A DNA stretch of 64,000 nt from Dongia deserti (lineage in GTDB: Bacteria; Pseudomonadota; Alphaproteobacteria; Dongiales; Dongiaceae). The notes under the pieces were generated by a model. The model was not told the origin of the DNA and searched no databases. It saw only the letters and a program-made list of their open reading frames with translations. The first letter of the stretch is position 1. Every line of letters starts with the position of its first letter. Location: the NCBI RefSeq assembly GCF_003574735.1, contig NZ_QORW01000019.1, positions 53,525 through 117,524 on the forward strand, given 5' to 3'. Shown piece after piece: positions 36,095 to 45,197 of this stretch. The position numbers and the translations under genes are program-made.

Positions 36095-36871
36095 ATGAGA
36101 AGGCTGGAATCCCGTGTTGCCTTCGTGACGGGTGCTGCCCGCGGGATCGGGCTGGCGGCGACGCGCGCGCTCGCCCAGGAGGGCGCCCGCGTCATGATGT
36201 GCGACATCGACGCCGATGTCCTGACCGAAGCAGCGGAGCAACTGGCCAAGGACGGCCTTCAGGTCCGTACAACCAGCGCCGACGTCTCGAACAGGAGCGA
36301 GCTCGCGCGCGCCGTCAACGCGGCGGCAGACGCCTGGGGCCGGTTGGACATCTTGGTCAACAACGCGGCCATCACCGACGATACGCCATTCGAGGCGCTG
36401 TCCGCGGAACAATGGCACAAGGTGATGAACGTCAATCTCGACAGCGTACTCTATGGCGCCCAGGCGGCCATGCCGCATCTGCGCCGCAGCCCCTGCGCCT
36501 CTATCATTAACGTGGCGTCGATCCAGGGCTTGCGCGGGCAGCCGAACTCGATGGCCTATGCGACCGCCAAAGGTGCCGTGATCAATCTCACGCGCTGCAT
36601 GGCGGTGGATTTCGGGCCGATGGGCATCCGCGTGAATGCGGTTGCGCCCGGCTACATCGACACACGCATGGCGCTGATGCACGGCAACGTGCATGAGCAT
36701 CAAACCGACTGGTTCCAGGACGTCTTCATCAAACATGGACGGTTGCCGCTGCGCCGTCCCGGCAAGGCCGAGGATGTGGCAGGACCCATCCTGTTCCTGG
36801 CCAGCGACGACAGCCGCTATGTGACCGGCCAGGCGCTGGTGGTCGATGGCGGACTGACTTGCACCTATTAA
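36095..36871 (+). CDS. SDR-family oxidoreductase 2 of the sugar operon
   Basis: A 258-aa classical SDR. Motifs are GAARGIGLAATRALAQEGA (from residue 12), NNAAITDDT near residue 89, catalytic Ser near 141 (NVASIQG), YATAK near 154-158 and the proton-relay region VNAVAPGYIDT. Asp at the end of strand 2 (MCDID) favours NAD. It begins 3 bp after the first SDR, so both are translated from one message. Two different dehydrogenases suggest successive or alternative oxidations in one pathway. Confidence 0.88.
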   Translation: MRRLESRVAFVTGAARGIGLAATRALAQEGARVMMCDIDADVLTEAAEQLAKDGLQVRTTSADVSNRSELARAVNAAADAWGRLDILVNNAAITDDTPFEALSAEQWHKVMNVNLDSVLYGAQAAMPHLRRSPCASIINVASIQGLRGQPNSMAYATAKGAVINLTRCMAVDFGPMGIRVNAVAPGYIDTRMALMHGNVHEHQTDWFQDVFIKHGRLPLRRPGKAEDVAGPILFLASDDSRYVTGQALVVDGGLTCTY

Positions 36872-36880
36872 GGTGGTGCC

Positions 36881-38083
36881 ATGAACATCTATGAGCGCAG
36901 AGGCATCAAGACGCTGATCAATGCCAAGGGCCCTGCGACGCGACTGTCCGGCGGCGTCATGCATCCTGCGGTGCTTGCCGCGATGTCCGAAGCCGCGGGG
37001 CACTGCGTGGACATGGCGGAGTTGGAGGCGCATGCCTCGCAGGTGATCGCTGACGTGACCGGGGCCGAGGCAGGGTACGTCGCCTCGGGTGCCGCGGCCT
37101 GCCTGCTCCTGGCGACCGCGGCGTGTGTGACCGGCCTGGATCCGGGCCGGATGGCGCGCCTGCCAGACACCAGCGGCATGAAGAACGAGGTCATCGTCGT
37201 TCGCAGCCAGCGGAATTTCTACGATCACGCGGTCCGTACCGCCGGCGTTCGCTTCGTCGAAGTGGGCCTGCCGGACCGCTATGCCGGCGCCGGCATTCGC
37301 GATGCCGAGCCCTGGGAGATTGCCGATGCCATCAGCGAGCGCACGGCGGCCGTCTTTTACGTTGCAGATCGTGCCGCGCGGCCTTCGCTCGTGGACGTGG
37401 TCAAGGTGGCGCACGCGGCGGGTGTTCCCGTCATCGTCGATGCGGCGGCGCAATTGCCCCCGCAGGGGAATCTCCGGCGATTCATCACAGAGGGCGCGGA
37501 CCTGGTGGCTTTCTCCGGCGGCAAGGCGATCAATGGACCGCAGGCAACCGGATTTCTATGCGGCCGCCGCGATCTCGTGATGGCAGCTGCTTTGCAGCAT
37601 CTCGATCTCGACATCCTGTGGGAGCAGTGGGCACCGCCGCCGATCTTGATCGACAAGGGCCGACTCAAAGGCACGCCACAGCATGGCATCGGCCGCCCGT
37701 GTAAGGTCGGCAAGGAGCAGATCATCGGCCTACTCGCCGCCCTGGAGCTGTTCGTGGCCGAAGGCGACGAGGCGCGCCACGGCCGATGGTGCAAGCTGGC
37801 CCAGGATCTAGCGGACGGTCTCCAATCACTGCCTGGCTGCCGCGTTGAGCTGACAGGATTCGATAACGTTGAAGAGGTGCCAATCGTGACACTCGCGTTG
37901 CCGCGTGACGGCACGTTATCCGCTCAGGATCTGGTGATCGCCCTACAGAGTGGCACTCCGTCAATCCAGGTGGACCCGACCTTCTGCGATCAAGGCATCG
38001 TGGCTTTCAATCCGATGTGCTTGCAGGTAGGAGAATCCGCGATAGTTGTCGATGCTGTCCAACGGCTCAATATGCGGTCGTAA
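36881..38083 (+). CDS. SelA/DgaE-like PLP-dependent enzyme
   Basis: A 400-aa fold-type I PLP enzyme related to L-seryl-tRNA(Sec) selenium transferase and to DgaE (glucosaminate-6-phosphate ammonia-lyase). The N-terminal RRGIKTLINAKGPATRLSGG is typical of this branch. The PLP lysine is K215 in FSGGKAINGPQATG. The operon around it carries sugar transporter and dehydrogenase genes and no selenocysteine genes (no selB, selD or tRNA-Sec), so an amino-sugar or sugar-acid lyase/ammonia-lyase role is more likely than selenium transfer. It closes the operon; the next gene is 118 bp away. Confidence 0.82.
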   Translation: MNIYERRGIKTLINAKGPATRLSGGVMHPAVLAAMSEAAGHCVDMAELEAHASQVIADVTGAEAGYVASGAAACLLLATAACVTGLDPGRMARLPDTSGMKNEVIVVRSQRNFYDHAVRTAGVRFVEVGLPDRYAGAGIRDAEPWEIADAISERTAAVFYVADRAARPSLVDVVKVAHAAGVPVIVDAAAQLPPQGNLRRFITEGADLVAFSGGKAINGPQATGFLCGRRDLVMAAALQHLDLDILWEQWAPPPILIDKGRLKGTPQHGIGRPCKVGKEQIIGLLAALELFVAEGDEARHGRWCKLAQDLADGLQSLPGCRVELTGFDNVEEVPIVTLALPRDGTLSAQDLVIALQSGTPSIQVDPTFCDQGIVAFNPMCLQVGESAIVVDAVQRLNMRS

Positions 38084-38201
38084 CCACTCGCCTCCTTCCG
38101 TTGCCAGACCGAAGATGTAAAATCAAAATTGTGCCGAGTTTCCACTGCTTACAGTGACAATCGGCCTCCCGAGGGCGCCGCGTAACGGCTAGGAGACGGC
38201 C

Positions 38202-38990
38202 ATGGCGAGTGACTTGGGTATGCTAGCTGCCATCGCTGTGGTTGCGGCGACCGCATCGCCGCTCGGTGGGTTGGTCGCGCTCTTGCGGGCACCGACCACC
38301 TTGTTCATGTCGATCGCCCTTGGTTTCGCCAGCGGCGTCCTTCTGGGCACGATTAGCTTCGAGATGGTACCCAATGCCCTGACACGCAGCTCCATGCCGG
38401 CTACGGTTGCCGCTTTTTCCGCCGGTTTTCTGGCCATTTACGCGTTTGATCTTTTTATTCACCGAGGAAAGCTGGTGGGCGAGAAGGCTGCGGAGCGTGA
38501 GAAGGTCGTCCGGTTCCATAGACGGCATCGACCGCGCGGCAGCGAGGTGACCGTTCTTGCCGGTGGTACCAGCGTCGAGGAACTGATCGAGGGAGTGAGC
38601 ATCGGAATTGGAGCGGCAATTGAACCTCAGGTCGGTCTTGTAATCGCGCTCGCGATTGGCATCGACAACTTTAGTGAAGGACTCAGCATTGGGGAGCTTA
38701 TCCTCAACGAACCGGACGCGGACCGGCGCCATCAAAAAAAGCGCATCTTCGGATGGACTGGCCTGATCGCGGCGGCTGTTCTCGTTTCCACACTGATCGG
38801 GTGGCTGCTGCTGCGTGATCTATCGCAAGCCGTTCTCGGAGGCCTATTCGGCATGGGTGCTGGTGGCATCTTCTATTTGACCATCGCCAAGCTCGTACCG
38901 GAAGCTGAAGAGCGGCATTACCAACAAGCCGCCGCCATCGCTGCTGGTGTCGGTTTTCTCGTTCTGCTGGTCCTTTCAGCCTTTCTCTGA
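38202..38990 (+). CDS. ZIP-family metal transporter
   Basis: A 262-aa membrane protein with about seven to eight hydrophobic segments. A basic, His-containing cytoplasmic loop (HRGKLVGEKAAEREK... HRRHRPRG) lies between TM3 and TM4 at about residues 85-115. Conserved metal-site-like sequences are EELIEGVSIGIGA and IGIDNFSEGLSIGE, but the usual His of HNxPEG is Asp (DNFSEG). The metal is uncertain. It is a single gene ending in a hairpin shared with the convergent oxidase operon. Confidence 0.82.
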   Translation: MASDLGMLAAIAVVAATASPLGGLVALLRAPTTLFMSIALGFASGVLLGTISFEMVPNALTRSSMPATVAAFSAGFLAIYAFDLFIHRGKLVGEKAAEREKVVRFHRRHRPRGSEVTVLAGGTSVEELIEGVSIGIGAAIEPQVGLVIALAIGIDNFSEGLSIGELILNEPDADRRHQKKRIFGWTGLIAAAVLVSTLIGWLLLRDLSQAVLGGLFGMGAGGIFYLTIAKLVPEAEERHYQQAAAIAAGVGFLVLLVLSAFL

Positions 38991-39021
38991 AGCACCCAGC
39001 GGCGCAGTTGTATATGAGCGA

Positions 39022-39036
39022 TCTTCCGGTGGAAGA
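39022..39036. terminator. Hairpin between convergent ZIP and oxidase genes
   Basis: TCTTCC-GGT-GGAAGA is a perfect 6-bp stem in the 57-bp gap between two convergent genes. Neither side has a convincing T-run, so it may act only as a weak bidirectional end. Confidence 0.3.
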
Positions 39037-39047
39037 CTGCGTTTGGC

Positions 39048-39455
39048 TTACATTTGTGTCTGATCGCAGGTTTCGAGCAGACCGATGGCCACTCCGGACC
39101 ATGACATGGCAACGACTGACAGAATGATCAGAAAGCCGGAAATGATGTCGTAGGCAGTCCATCCGGCCGCATTGCTGCCCCCACAAACCGCACGCCGGAT
39201 GCGGCGGCCGCAGAGAAGAATCGCGAGCGCAGCGGCAACTGATGCGGCAGTCACGCCCACCATGAAAAGAAGCAGCCAGCCGCCGATCGCTGTTTCCCCA
39301 GGTGAGATTGCACAAGCCAGCGTGTGCACCGCGTACACGATTGAGAACTGCACAGCCCAGATGAGCGGACCGGCCAGAAGGTACGCGATCAGCCTGACAA
39401 TCGAGGTAACGTGCTGCTTTTGGCCAGGGCTTCCGCTATGCACCATTCTAGCCAA
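39048..39455 (-). CDS. Small membrane protein at the end of the oxidase operon
   Basis: A 135-aa protein with three to four predicted transmembrane segments (LIAYLLAGPLIWAVQFSIVY; LLLFMVGVTAASVAAALAIL; IISGFLIILSVVAMSWSGVA). It overlaps the end of the CoxA-CoxC fusion gene by 8 bp and so is its translationally coupled last cistron. Its topology resembles small hydrophobic accessory subunits found beside fused oxidases, but I recognise no named family. A role in oxidase assembly or as an extra subunit is an inference from position. Confidence 0.7.
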   Translation of the reverse strand: MARMVHSGSPGQKQHVTSIVRLIAYLLAGPLIWAVQFSIVYAVHTLACAISPGETAIGGWLLLFMVGVTAASVAAALAILLCGRRIRRAVCGGSNAAGWTAYDIISGFLIILSVVAMSWSGVAIGLLETCDQTQM

Positions 39456-41988
39456 CCGCTCGCGGAAAACCGTGTACCAGGATCAGACCCAAAAGCGTCT
39501 GCGCCACGCCATAAACAAACAGCATGAGCGTATTGTCGAAAGTGACCCGCCTTTCGCGATCCACTCTGCCGACGAATGCACGGGCGACGGTGAAACCAGC
39601 CATGATCAGAACAGCAAACGCCACTTGCAAGTTCAGCGCACTCGCCATGTACACCATGGCGCCGTAGGCATTGGCAGTCGGCCGTAGTCCCGAGTTCCAG
39701 TGCACGAACAACTCGACCAAACCCGCGGCAGCCAGACACGCCGCAGCCAGAAAAAGCAGGAGCACTCCGCGTATATCGCGCCGACCGGGCGCCGGCAGCA
39801 GGCGATTGGCGACAACGATGATTGCAGTGCCCAATGCCAGAAGCAGCGCCGTGCCGATCGCCCAACTCGGGGTCGGCAGTGGCGGCGAGCCGTGTGGCGC
39901 CCAAACCTGTGGCGAAACGAGCCAAAGATAGAGATATGAAAAGGCGAAGGCGACATAAAGCGAGGCGGCGACCAGGATGAGAACGCTCATCGCCCACCAC
40001 GAGTGCGAAGAAGGGCCGGACATGTAGGTCGGCAACTTGATGCCGCCGCCGATTTCGACCGGCTCTTTGCCGGGTCCGTGATCGAGCTGCCATGCCCACG
40101 CGATGCACGACGCGATCGCGAGCAGTGCGCAGATCAATGCCGGAACCACGACCTTGACTGTGAGGAGCAGGAAGCAGGCCGCCGTGAAAATGGCGGCCCA
40201 AACATGGCCCCAGCCGTTCCCGGGCATCCGGATGATGTATTCGGGCTCGGCTTCAACGGGGCTTGTGACGATGGTCTCGCGCCCCCCGGTCGGCGCGTTG
40301 GGCAAATAGTAGTGCCCCGCTTCCACGTCTTCCGCAAGGCCAGGTTGGTCCCACAGCGGTTCCCGGCTCGATACGCGTGGGATGCTGCGGGTGGAATAGA
40401 CGTCTGCCGGAAGCCACTCGAGGGTGCCGGCGCCCCAGGGGTTCTCATTTTCTCTTTGTCCCGGCCTGAAGCGGCGCAGGAGATCGACGACGAACAGGAG
40501 CACGCCAGCAGCGAGAATAAAGGCGCCGACGGTCGAGATCATGTTGAGGCCATCCCATCCGAGCGAAGGCGGGTAGGTCCAGATACGACGGGGCATACCC
40601 GACAAGCCCGTCCAATGCATCGGCAGAAAGGCAATGTTGAAGCCGAGAAACATGAGCCAGAACACCCATCGTCCGACGCGCTCCGAGAGCTGGTTTCGAC
40701 TGACCATCGTGATCCAGTAATAGAAAGTGGCAAAGAGCGGAAACACCATTCCGCCCACGAGCACATAATGGAAATGCGCAACCACGAAGTAGCTGTCGTG
40801 AAGCTGGAAATCCAATGGGACAAGCGCCACTAGAACGCCCGTGAGCCCACCGATGGTGAAAATGAAAAGGAAACCGAGGACGAATAGGGACGCGGTGGTA
40901 ATACGGAATCGTTCCCGGGCGGCCGCCATGGTAGCGATCCAGGAGAACACCTGGATTCCCGACGGAATGGCAACCGCCATGCTCGCCGCCGAGAAGAAAC
41001 CGAGGCTCAAAGCCGGGATGCCGGTCGTGAACATATGATGCACCCACAGGCCGAAACTGAAGAACCCGGTGGCGATCAAAGCAACGACAATGAGGTTGTA
41101 GCCGACCAGACGGTGGCGCGCCATTGTCGGTACGATCATCGAGACCAACCCTGCGGCCGGAAGGAAAATGATGTAGACCTCGGGATGGCCAAAGAACCAG
41201 AACAAGTGCTGCCAGAGGAGTGGATCGCCGCCTTTGGCGGCGGTGAAGAATGGCCAGCCGAAGGACCGTTCGATCTCCAGTAGCATCGTCGCGAGAATCA
41301 CAGCCGGAAACGCGAACATGATCATGCCGGCAAAAATCAGCATCGACCAGGCGAAGATCGGCATTCTGGCCAGCGACATGCCCGGCGGTCGGGTCTTCAG
41401 CGTTCCGACGACGATCTCGACCGCACCGGCGATCGCGGAGATCTCGATGAAGCCGATGCCCAGCAGCCAGAAATCGGCATTATGGCCAGGCGAATATTCC
41501 GTCAGCGTCAGCGGCGGATACATGAACCAGCCACCCTTGGGAGCAAGATCGTAGAATATGGTCGAGAAGAAGACGAGCCCCCCAATCATATAAGCCCAGA
41601 TGGCGAATGCGCTGAGCCGCGGAAACGGTAGATCGCGCGCGGCCAGCATCTGCGGCAGCAGCAAGACACCCAAAGCCTCGATCGCAGGCACCGCGAATAG
41701 AAACATCATGGTGGTGCCATGCACCGTGAAGATCTGGTTATAGAGATCCTGATCGAGGAACTGGTTTTCTGGCACGGACAGTTGTGTGCGCATGACAAGC
41801 GCGAGCACACCGGCCATGAGGAAGAACAGGAAGGCCCCACCAATATAGGCAACACCCACAGCCGTGTTGTTGACGGCGCTGAGAATGCGCCAGCCCTTTG
41901 GCGTCGACCAGATCCGCTCCAGTTGGTCCCGCTCATCATCGGGACGCGGGGTTGGGTTCGGCAATCTGCGGTCGGAACTCGCCGTCAT
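39448..41988 (-). CDS. Cytochrome c oxidase subunit I-III fusion
   Basis: An 846-aa inner-membrane protein. The N-terminal ~560 residues are the heme-copper oxidase catalytic subunit: the heme ligand region VHGTTMMFLF, the active-site HLFWFFGHPEVYI with the D-channel Glu (A1 type), the Cu-B histidines WVHHMF, and HDSYFVVAHFHYVL. The rest (about 630-846) is subunit III with its own helices. Fusion of CoxA and CoxC is known in caa3-type oxidases. Its ATG overlaps the stop of the cation exchanger gene upstream (ATGA). CoxB, a triheme cytochrome and CtaG are in the same operon. Confidence 0.93.
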   Translation of the reverse strand: MTASSDRRLPNPTPRPDDERDQLERIWSTPKGWRILSAVNNTAVGVAYIGGAFLFFLMAGVLALVMRTQLSVPENQFLDQDLYNQIFTVHGTTMMFLFAVPAIEALGVLLLPQMLAARDLPFPRLSAFAIWAYMIGGLVFFSTIFYDLAPKGGWFMYPPLTLTEYSPGHNADFWLLGIGFIEISAIAGAVEIVVGTLKTRPPGMSLARMPIFAWSMLIFAGMIMFAFPAVILATMLLEIERSFGWPFFTAAKGGDPLLWQHLFWFFGHPEVYIIFLPAAGLVSMIVPTMARHRLVGYNLIVVALIATGFFSFGLWVHHMFTTGIPALSLGFFSAASMAVAIPSGIQVFSWIATMAAARERFRITTASLFVLGFLFIFTIGGLTGVLVALVPLDFQLHDSYFVVAHFHYVLVGGMVFPLFATFYYWITMVSRNQLSERVGRWVFWLMFLGFNIAFLPMHWTGLSGMPRRIWTYPPSLGWDGLNMISTVGAFILAAGVLLFVVDLLRRFRPGQRENENPWGAGTLEWLPADVYSTRSIPRVSSREPLWDQPGLAEDVEAGHYYLPNAPTGGRETIVTSPVEAEPEYIIRMPGNGWGHVWAAIFTAACFLLLTVKVVVPALICALLAIASCIAWAWQLDHGPGKEPVEIGGGIKLPTYMSGPSSHSWWAMSVLILVAASLYVAFAFSYLYLWLVSPQVWAPHGSPPLPTPSWAIGTALLLALGTAIIVVANRLLPAPGRRDIRGVLLLFLAAACLAAAGLVELFVHWNSGLRPTANAYGAMVYMASALNLQVAFAVLIMAGFTVARAFVGRVDRERRVTFDNTLMLFVYGVAQTLLGLILVHGFPRAVG

Positions 41989-43052
41989 GTCGCGTCCCGC
42001 AATGTGTAGAGAAAGACGACACCGCCGGTATAGGCCAGGACCACGAAGATCGAATCGTAGCCCATCCGCAAGAGAGCTCGATCGCGGCGTTCGGCAAGTC
42101 CGATCAGGAACAAGGCCGTCAGCACCACGCCGAGCATTGCACCGAAAGCGGAGAAAGCGCCGATTTGGCTTATCACCGGCTCGCCGCTCCCAAGAAGGTC
42201 GATGACGAACAGCAATCCGATATTGATGAGGTTCGTGCCGAGAATGTCGGAAATCGCCATGACGAAGAGCCCCTGGCGAGCGGCCGACAAGGCAGTACTT
42301 AGCTCTGGCAACGAGGTCGAGAAGGCGACAAGCACAAAGCCGATAAAGCTCGATCCGAGCCCCGTCTGCACCGCAATTGCCTCACCGCTCGAGGCCAGCA
42401 GCGCTCCCGCGCCGAGAATAGTTATGGCCACAGCAACTGTTTTCACGATGACGAGGCGAAGAGCGCGGCGCTCTGTCTTCGGGCTCGTTGCTTCCTCGTC
42501 CCGTTCCTGAATCGGAGCCCGTTCAATGCGGCCGCCACGCGCCGCCAGCCATGGCCGCCTGCCCTTGGTGCGCGACAGCATCCACACTGATGCGAGGTAG
42601 GCCGCGAGGCTGCCCCAGGCCCACAGGCCTATGCCGAAGACCGCTCGGTCGCCAACAATGATGGCTGCCGCAATGGCTGCGAGAAGCGCGATGTTCAAAG
42701 CACCCTCCAGAATAATTGTGGGGTCGGGGATCACGGAGGTGAGCGCGTTTCGACCGATCGCTGCGTCAACAGCGGCAAGCAGGGACACCTGCAGCGCAAT
42801 ACTGCCGAACAGGTTGTTGGCCGCCAGCTCTGCCTCACCGGCTAGTGAAGCGGTTGCCGTGACTCCGATCTCTGGCAGGGATGTGACGCCCGCGAGCAGA
42901 ATGATTCCGACGATGGCCTGCCCGATGCCAGTGGCGTTTTTGATCGTGTCGGCATATTCAGATAGCCGGGTGCCGGCGATCCATACAGTGATAGCGGAAA
43001 GCGCAAAGATGATGATGGTCAGGGGCAGGCCCAGTTCGGACAGGGAAGCCAT
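41985..43052 (-). CDS. CaCA-family Ca2+/cation exchanger within the oxidase operon
   Basis: A 355-aa membrane protein with two inverted halves of about five helices each. The alpha-repeat motifs are AGVTSLPEIGVTATASL (about residues 54-70) and FSTSLPELSTALSAAR (about 248-263), each with the conserved Glu; NNLFGSIALQ and GTNLINIGLL complete them. A charged loop at about 170-205 separates the halves. It lies between coxB (4 bp upstream) and the coxAC fusion (4-bp overlap), so its expression is locked to the oxidase. Which ions it moves is not determined by sequence. Confidence 0.88.
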   Translation of the reverse strand: MASLSELGLPLTIIIFALSAITVWIAGTRLSEYADTIKNATGIGQAIVGIILLAGVTSLPEIGVTATASLAGEAELAANNLFGSIALQVSLLAAVDAAIGRNALTSVIPDPTIILEGALNIALLAAIAAAIIVGDRAVFGIGLWAWGSLAAYLASVWMLSRTKGRRPWLAARGGRIERAPIQERDEEATSPKTERRALRLVIVKTVAVAITILGAGALLASSGEAIAVQTGLGSSFIGFVLVAFSTSLPELSTALSAARQGLFVMAISDILGTNLINIGLLFVIDLLGSGEPVISQIGAFSAFGAMLGVVLTALFLIGLAERRDRALLRMGYDSIFVVLAYTGGVVFLYTLRDAT

Positions 43053-43056
43053 GGCG

Positions 43057-44055
43057 TCACTTCAGGCTGTCGAGGTAATTGGCAAGCGTGTCGAGCTCCC
43101 CTGCCTTGAAATGCCGGAAGGGCGGCATCAGATTTTCCGGCTTGATATGCTGATTGTCGGTGATCCAGCGCGCAAACGAATTGGCGTCGTTCGGCAAGGT
43201 GGCGGCGGCGAGCGACATGCGCGACCCGACATGCGTGAGATCCGGACCAATCGTGCCGCGCGCCTCCGTGCCCCTGATCGTGTGGCAGGCACCGCATCCG
43301 CTCTCCACGAAGACTGCGTGGCCGCGCTTTTCAGCCTCGGTCGCCGGCGGCAGCGCCTTCGATGCCTCGCGCGCTAGCCAGGCTTGATATTCCTCTTCCG
43401 GAAGTGTCACCACATAGAAGGCCATCAGGGCATGCGCGCCGCCGCAATATTCCGCGCATTGACCACGACTGACACCGACTTCGTTCGACTGGACGGTCAG
43501 CACGTTCGTGCGGCCCGGAATCATGTCCAGTTTGCCAGCGAGCTTTGGCGCCCAGAAGCTGTGGATGACATCGTCGGTGATAAGGCGGAGGGAGATAGGC
43601 TGGCCGAGCGGCAGCCGCAGCTCATTGGCGCTCACCACCTCACGTCCCTCTGAATCGCGGTAGATGACCTTCCACCACCAGCGCTTTCCGATGATCGTCA
43701 CGCTCGGCTCCCCAGCGAATGCGCTGCGGGCGGCGCCCGCCTGCAGAACAAGCAATGCGTACGCAAGGAGGCCGCTCAGAACGACGACCGGCAGCACGAG
43801 CCCGCCAGAGACTATGAGCTGATCTCGTGCGATCCAGGCCCGCACGCGCGCCGAACCGTTGAACGCCAATATTCCAAAAACGAGCACGAGCACCAGGGTG
43901 GCTGCGCACACGGCCCCGGCGATCCAGAGCAGAAGCCGGATGTCATGTGCCTCATCGCCGCTCGCTGAGAGGGCCGACTGCACACCCTCGCAGCCACCGA
44001 GCGCCAGACCTAGAAGAGAAGGCACCATAGGCGTGGTGGGCCGTGAATGGCTCAT
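43057..44055 (-). CDS. Cytochrome c oxidase subunit II with fused cytochrome c
   Basis: A 332-aa protein. A signal/lipid-type N-terminus is followed by two transmembrane helices and the Cu-A domain. HSFWAPKLAGKLDMIPGR gives the first His, and CAEYCGGAHALM the two Cys, second His and Met. The C-terminal cytochrome c domain (about residues 245-332) has CGACH and a Met ligand in ENLMPPF. This is the caa3 arrangement in which the oxidase carries its own electron-donating heme. It overlaps the triheme cytochrome gene upstream by 4 bp. Confidence 0.92.
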   Translation of the reverse strand: MSHSRPTTPMVPSLLGLALGGCEGVQSALSASGDEAHDIRLLLWIAGAVCAATLVLVLVFGILAFNGSARVRAWIARDQLIVSGGLVLPVVVLSGLLAYALLVLQAGAARSAFAGEPSVTIIGKRWWWKVIYRDSEGREVVSANELRLPLGQPISLRLITDDVIHSFWAPKLAGKLDMIPGRTNVLTVQSNEVGVSRGQCAEYCGGAHALMAFYVVTLPEEEYQAWLAREASKALPPATEAEKRGHAVFVESGCGACHTIRGTEARGTIGPDLTHVGSRMSLAAATLPNDANSFARWITDNQHIKPENLMPPFRHFKAGELDTLANYLDSLK

Positions 44056-45197
44056 TCGCCGCCTCTACCCGCGCTCGGCCGATCGGCCGAGTGCTTGTTC
44101 TGAAGAGATTCCAGGTATGCCGTGACGTCGCGAATCTGCTGTTGGTTCAGGCGGTTGGCAATGACAGCCATGATTGCGCCGTATGCCGTCTCGTCCCGCA
44201 GGCCTCGGCGCCACAGAGATAATTGGCCCATCATGTAGTCCGCCGAGAGGCCACGAAGGATCGGAAATTGCTTTGATGCGCGTCCCGAGTGACAGGCGAG
44301 GCACGGCGGGATACCGCTTTCACGAATGCCGATCTCGGCGATGGCACGGCCGCGCTTCAGCGAGCGTGAATCCTTTGGCACGGGAGCGGTGTGGATCGGA
44401 TCACGTTCGGCATACTCATTGGACAAAGAGTCGATTTGCGCCGCGGTCAGGTTCGTAGCGACCGGCTCCATGAATCCGCTCGATCGCGTGCCGTTCCTGT
44501 ATTCTTCAAGCGCGCGCTTCAAATAGCCTGCGGACTGGCCATGCAGCGCCGGCACTCGCCGGCTTGCCGGTAGTGTGCTGGCGGTACCGTGGCAGCGCGA
44601 GCAGAAATGCGGGAGCTCTTCCTTCTGCTCAAAGACGAGCGGCGAACGCTCCTCGCTCTCAGTGCGCGGCTCTGCACGAACCAAGCGTCGATACTCAGCT
44701 CGATCCATATCGGGCAGGCGCCTCAGAAAGGCCACGACGGCCCAGACCTCGTCGTCCCGTTGCGCGCCGGGCCAGGCCGGCATGCCGGTATATTTGAGCC
44801 CGTGCTTCACGATCCAGAAGAGTTGCGCCGGGGTCCACTTCGTCGCGGCTTCTTTCAGCGGTGGCGGTGTGGGAAGCATTCTCAGAACGACGGCATTCCG
44901 CCGTTCCGTAGGGCTGCCGTGGCACAGTGCACAAGCCGAACTGAAGTGATTGGCCCCCAGAGGCACCAGATCTTCTTCGTTCTGCTTTGGCACTTCGACG
45001 AACATGCTATGCGTTTCGATTGATCGCTGCAGGGTGAAGGCGAGGAGCTTGTTCGTGACCAGGAAGTGGCGCTCCGATGCCGCTACGTTATAGACGCCGG
45101 AAGCCATGAAAATGGCGGCAAGGAATATCAAGAGAGCGACCGTCCCAAGCGCGACCAGGCCAATAAGCTTCCAGCGTCGAACGAAGACGCCGATCAT
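44052..45197 (-). CDS. Membrane-anchored triheme cytochrome c
   Basis: A 381-aa protein with an N-terminal anchor (RWKLIGLVALGTVALLIFLA, about residues 7-26) and three c-type heme sites: CALCH near residue 80, CSRCH near 195 and CLACH near 303. Each domain has Met/His candidates for the sixth ligand. The ATG at 45197 sits within the end of ctaG; the frame is open much further upstream but that part is the shadow of ctaG. It probably passes electrons from the bc1 complex or a periplasmic donor to the CoxB heme. Confidence 0.85.
   Translation of the reverse strand: MIGVFVRRWKLIGLVALGTVALLIFLAAIFMASGVYNVAASERHFLVTNKLLAFTLQRSIETHSMFVEVPKQNEEDLVPLGANHFSSACALCHGSPTERRNAVVLRMLPTPPPLKEAATKWTPAQLFWIVKHGLKYTGMPAWPGAQRDDEVWAVVAFLRRLPDMDRAEYRRLVRAEPRTESEERSPLVFEQKEELPHFCSRCHGTASTLPASRRVPALHGQSAGYLKRALEEYRNGTRSSGFMEPVATNLTAAQIDSLSNEYAERDPIHTAPVPKDSRSLKRGRAIAEIGIRESGIPPCLACHSGRASKQFPILRGLSADYMMGQLSLWRRGLRDETAYGAIMAVIANRLNQQQIRDVTAYLESLQNKHSADRPSAGRGGE

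Noticed and set aside
35246..37453. Long minus-strand open frame (735 codons) opposite the SDR and SelA-like genes
   Set aside because: The plus-strand genes show full motif sets. The antisense product has no domain or membrane pattern and low-complexity His/Arg/Gly content.
36881..38083. Selenocysteine synthase (selA) assignment
   Set aside because: No selB, selD or tRNA-Sec accompanies it, and its operon is for carbohydrate use. DgaE-like chemistry fits better.
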